Assembly: GCA_002431345.1 (NCBI GenBank)
Contig: DJEN01000074.1
Location: forward strand, 1-31,086
From: Megasphaera sp. UBA5897
GTDB taxonomy: Bacteria > Bacillota > Negativicutes > Veillonellales > Megasphaeraceae
Direction: 5' to 3'
Length of the DNA: 31,086 bases
A program made the translations under genes and the position numbers. The notes beneath the pieces were generated by a model. The model worked only from the letters and a program-made list of their open reading frames with translations, searched no databases and had not been told where the DNA came from. This document shows positions 31,082-31,086 of the stretch, one piece after another (position 1 is the first letter of the stretch; each line of letters starts with the position of its first letter).

Positions 31082-31086
31082 CGAAA

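Noticed and set aside
1..31086. CRISPR array, toxin-antitoxin pair, phage or defence island
   Set aside because: No regularly spaced repeats, integrase, complete transposase or recognised defence gene was seen anywhere in the window.

Overview
The window looks like chromosomal DNA of a strictly anaerobic, lactate-using Firmicute of the Negativicutes, most likely a Megasphaera-like Veillonellaceae. This is inferred from gene content (FAD D-lactate dehydrogenase next to a nickel-pincer lactate racemase, oxygen-sensitive NrdD/NrdG, T-box and ribosomal-leader regulation, strong GGAGG ribosome binding sites) and was not tested by any search. Almost all of it reads as core chromosome. No CRISPR, rRNA or complete mobile element was found.

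Layout. 0-2 kb: a small unknown ORF between terminator hairpins and an APC amino-acid permease (minus). 2.3-4.5 kb: a PLP aminotransferase and proC. 4.5-7.9 kb: the lactate module, with D-lactate dehydrogenase behind a promoter with a palindromic operator candidate and a structured ~190-nt leader, then larA with its own palindrome. 8-9.2 kb: a TerC membrane protein, tRNA-Pro(CGG) and tRNA-Ser(GGA). 9.2-11.1 kb: a possible insertion-sequence remnant, then a T-box controlling a BrnQ branched-chain amino-acid carrier. 11.2-12.5 kb: infC-rpmI-rplT behind an attenuator leader, with infC starting at ATT. 12.6-14.65 kb: a secreted Ntn hydrolase, a methyltransferase and a short atypical peptide deformylase. 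14.7-18 kb (minus): an orphan amino-acid-binding lipoprotein and Tex. 18.2-24 kb: perR, then nfo-sbcD-sbcC (DNA repair). 24-25.6 kb: a YbaK-type deacylase, a glyoxalase-fold protein and TcdA. 25.7-28.6 kb: the anaerobic ribonucleotide reductase operon nrdDG with an NrdR-like box in its promoter. 28.6 kb to the end: AT-richer DNA on the minus strand with a LysE exporter and a NodU/TobZ-type carbamoyltransferase, probably the edge of an accessory cluster continuing beyond the window.

How the genes fit together. LarA would interconvert L- and D-lactate and the FAD dehydrogenase would oxidise D-lactate to pyruvate, so the pair allows growth on either isomer. PerR, Nfo and SbcCD form an oxidative-stress and DNA-repair neighbourhood, and NrdDG supplies dNTPs without oxygen. 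Several expression units place a terminator-like hairpin directly before the next gene's Shine-Dalgarno (proC, infC, nfo), suggesting control by readthrough. I did not find a clearly new defence or biosynthetic system. The best leads are the D-lactate dehydrogenase operator and leader, the T-box specifier conflict, the deformylase lacking its catalytic glutamine, the Ntn hydrolase whose nucleophile sits in a lipobox-like site, and the AT-rich carbamoyltransferase edge.
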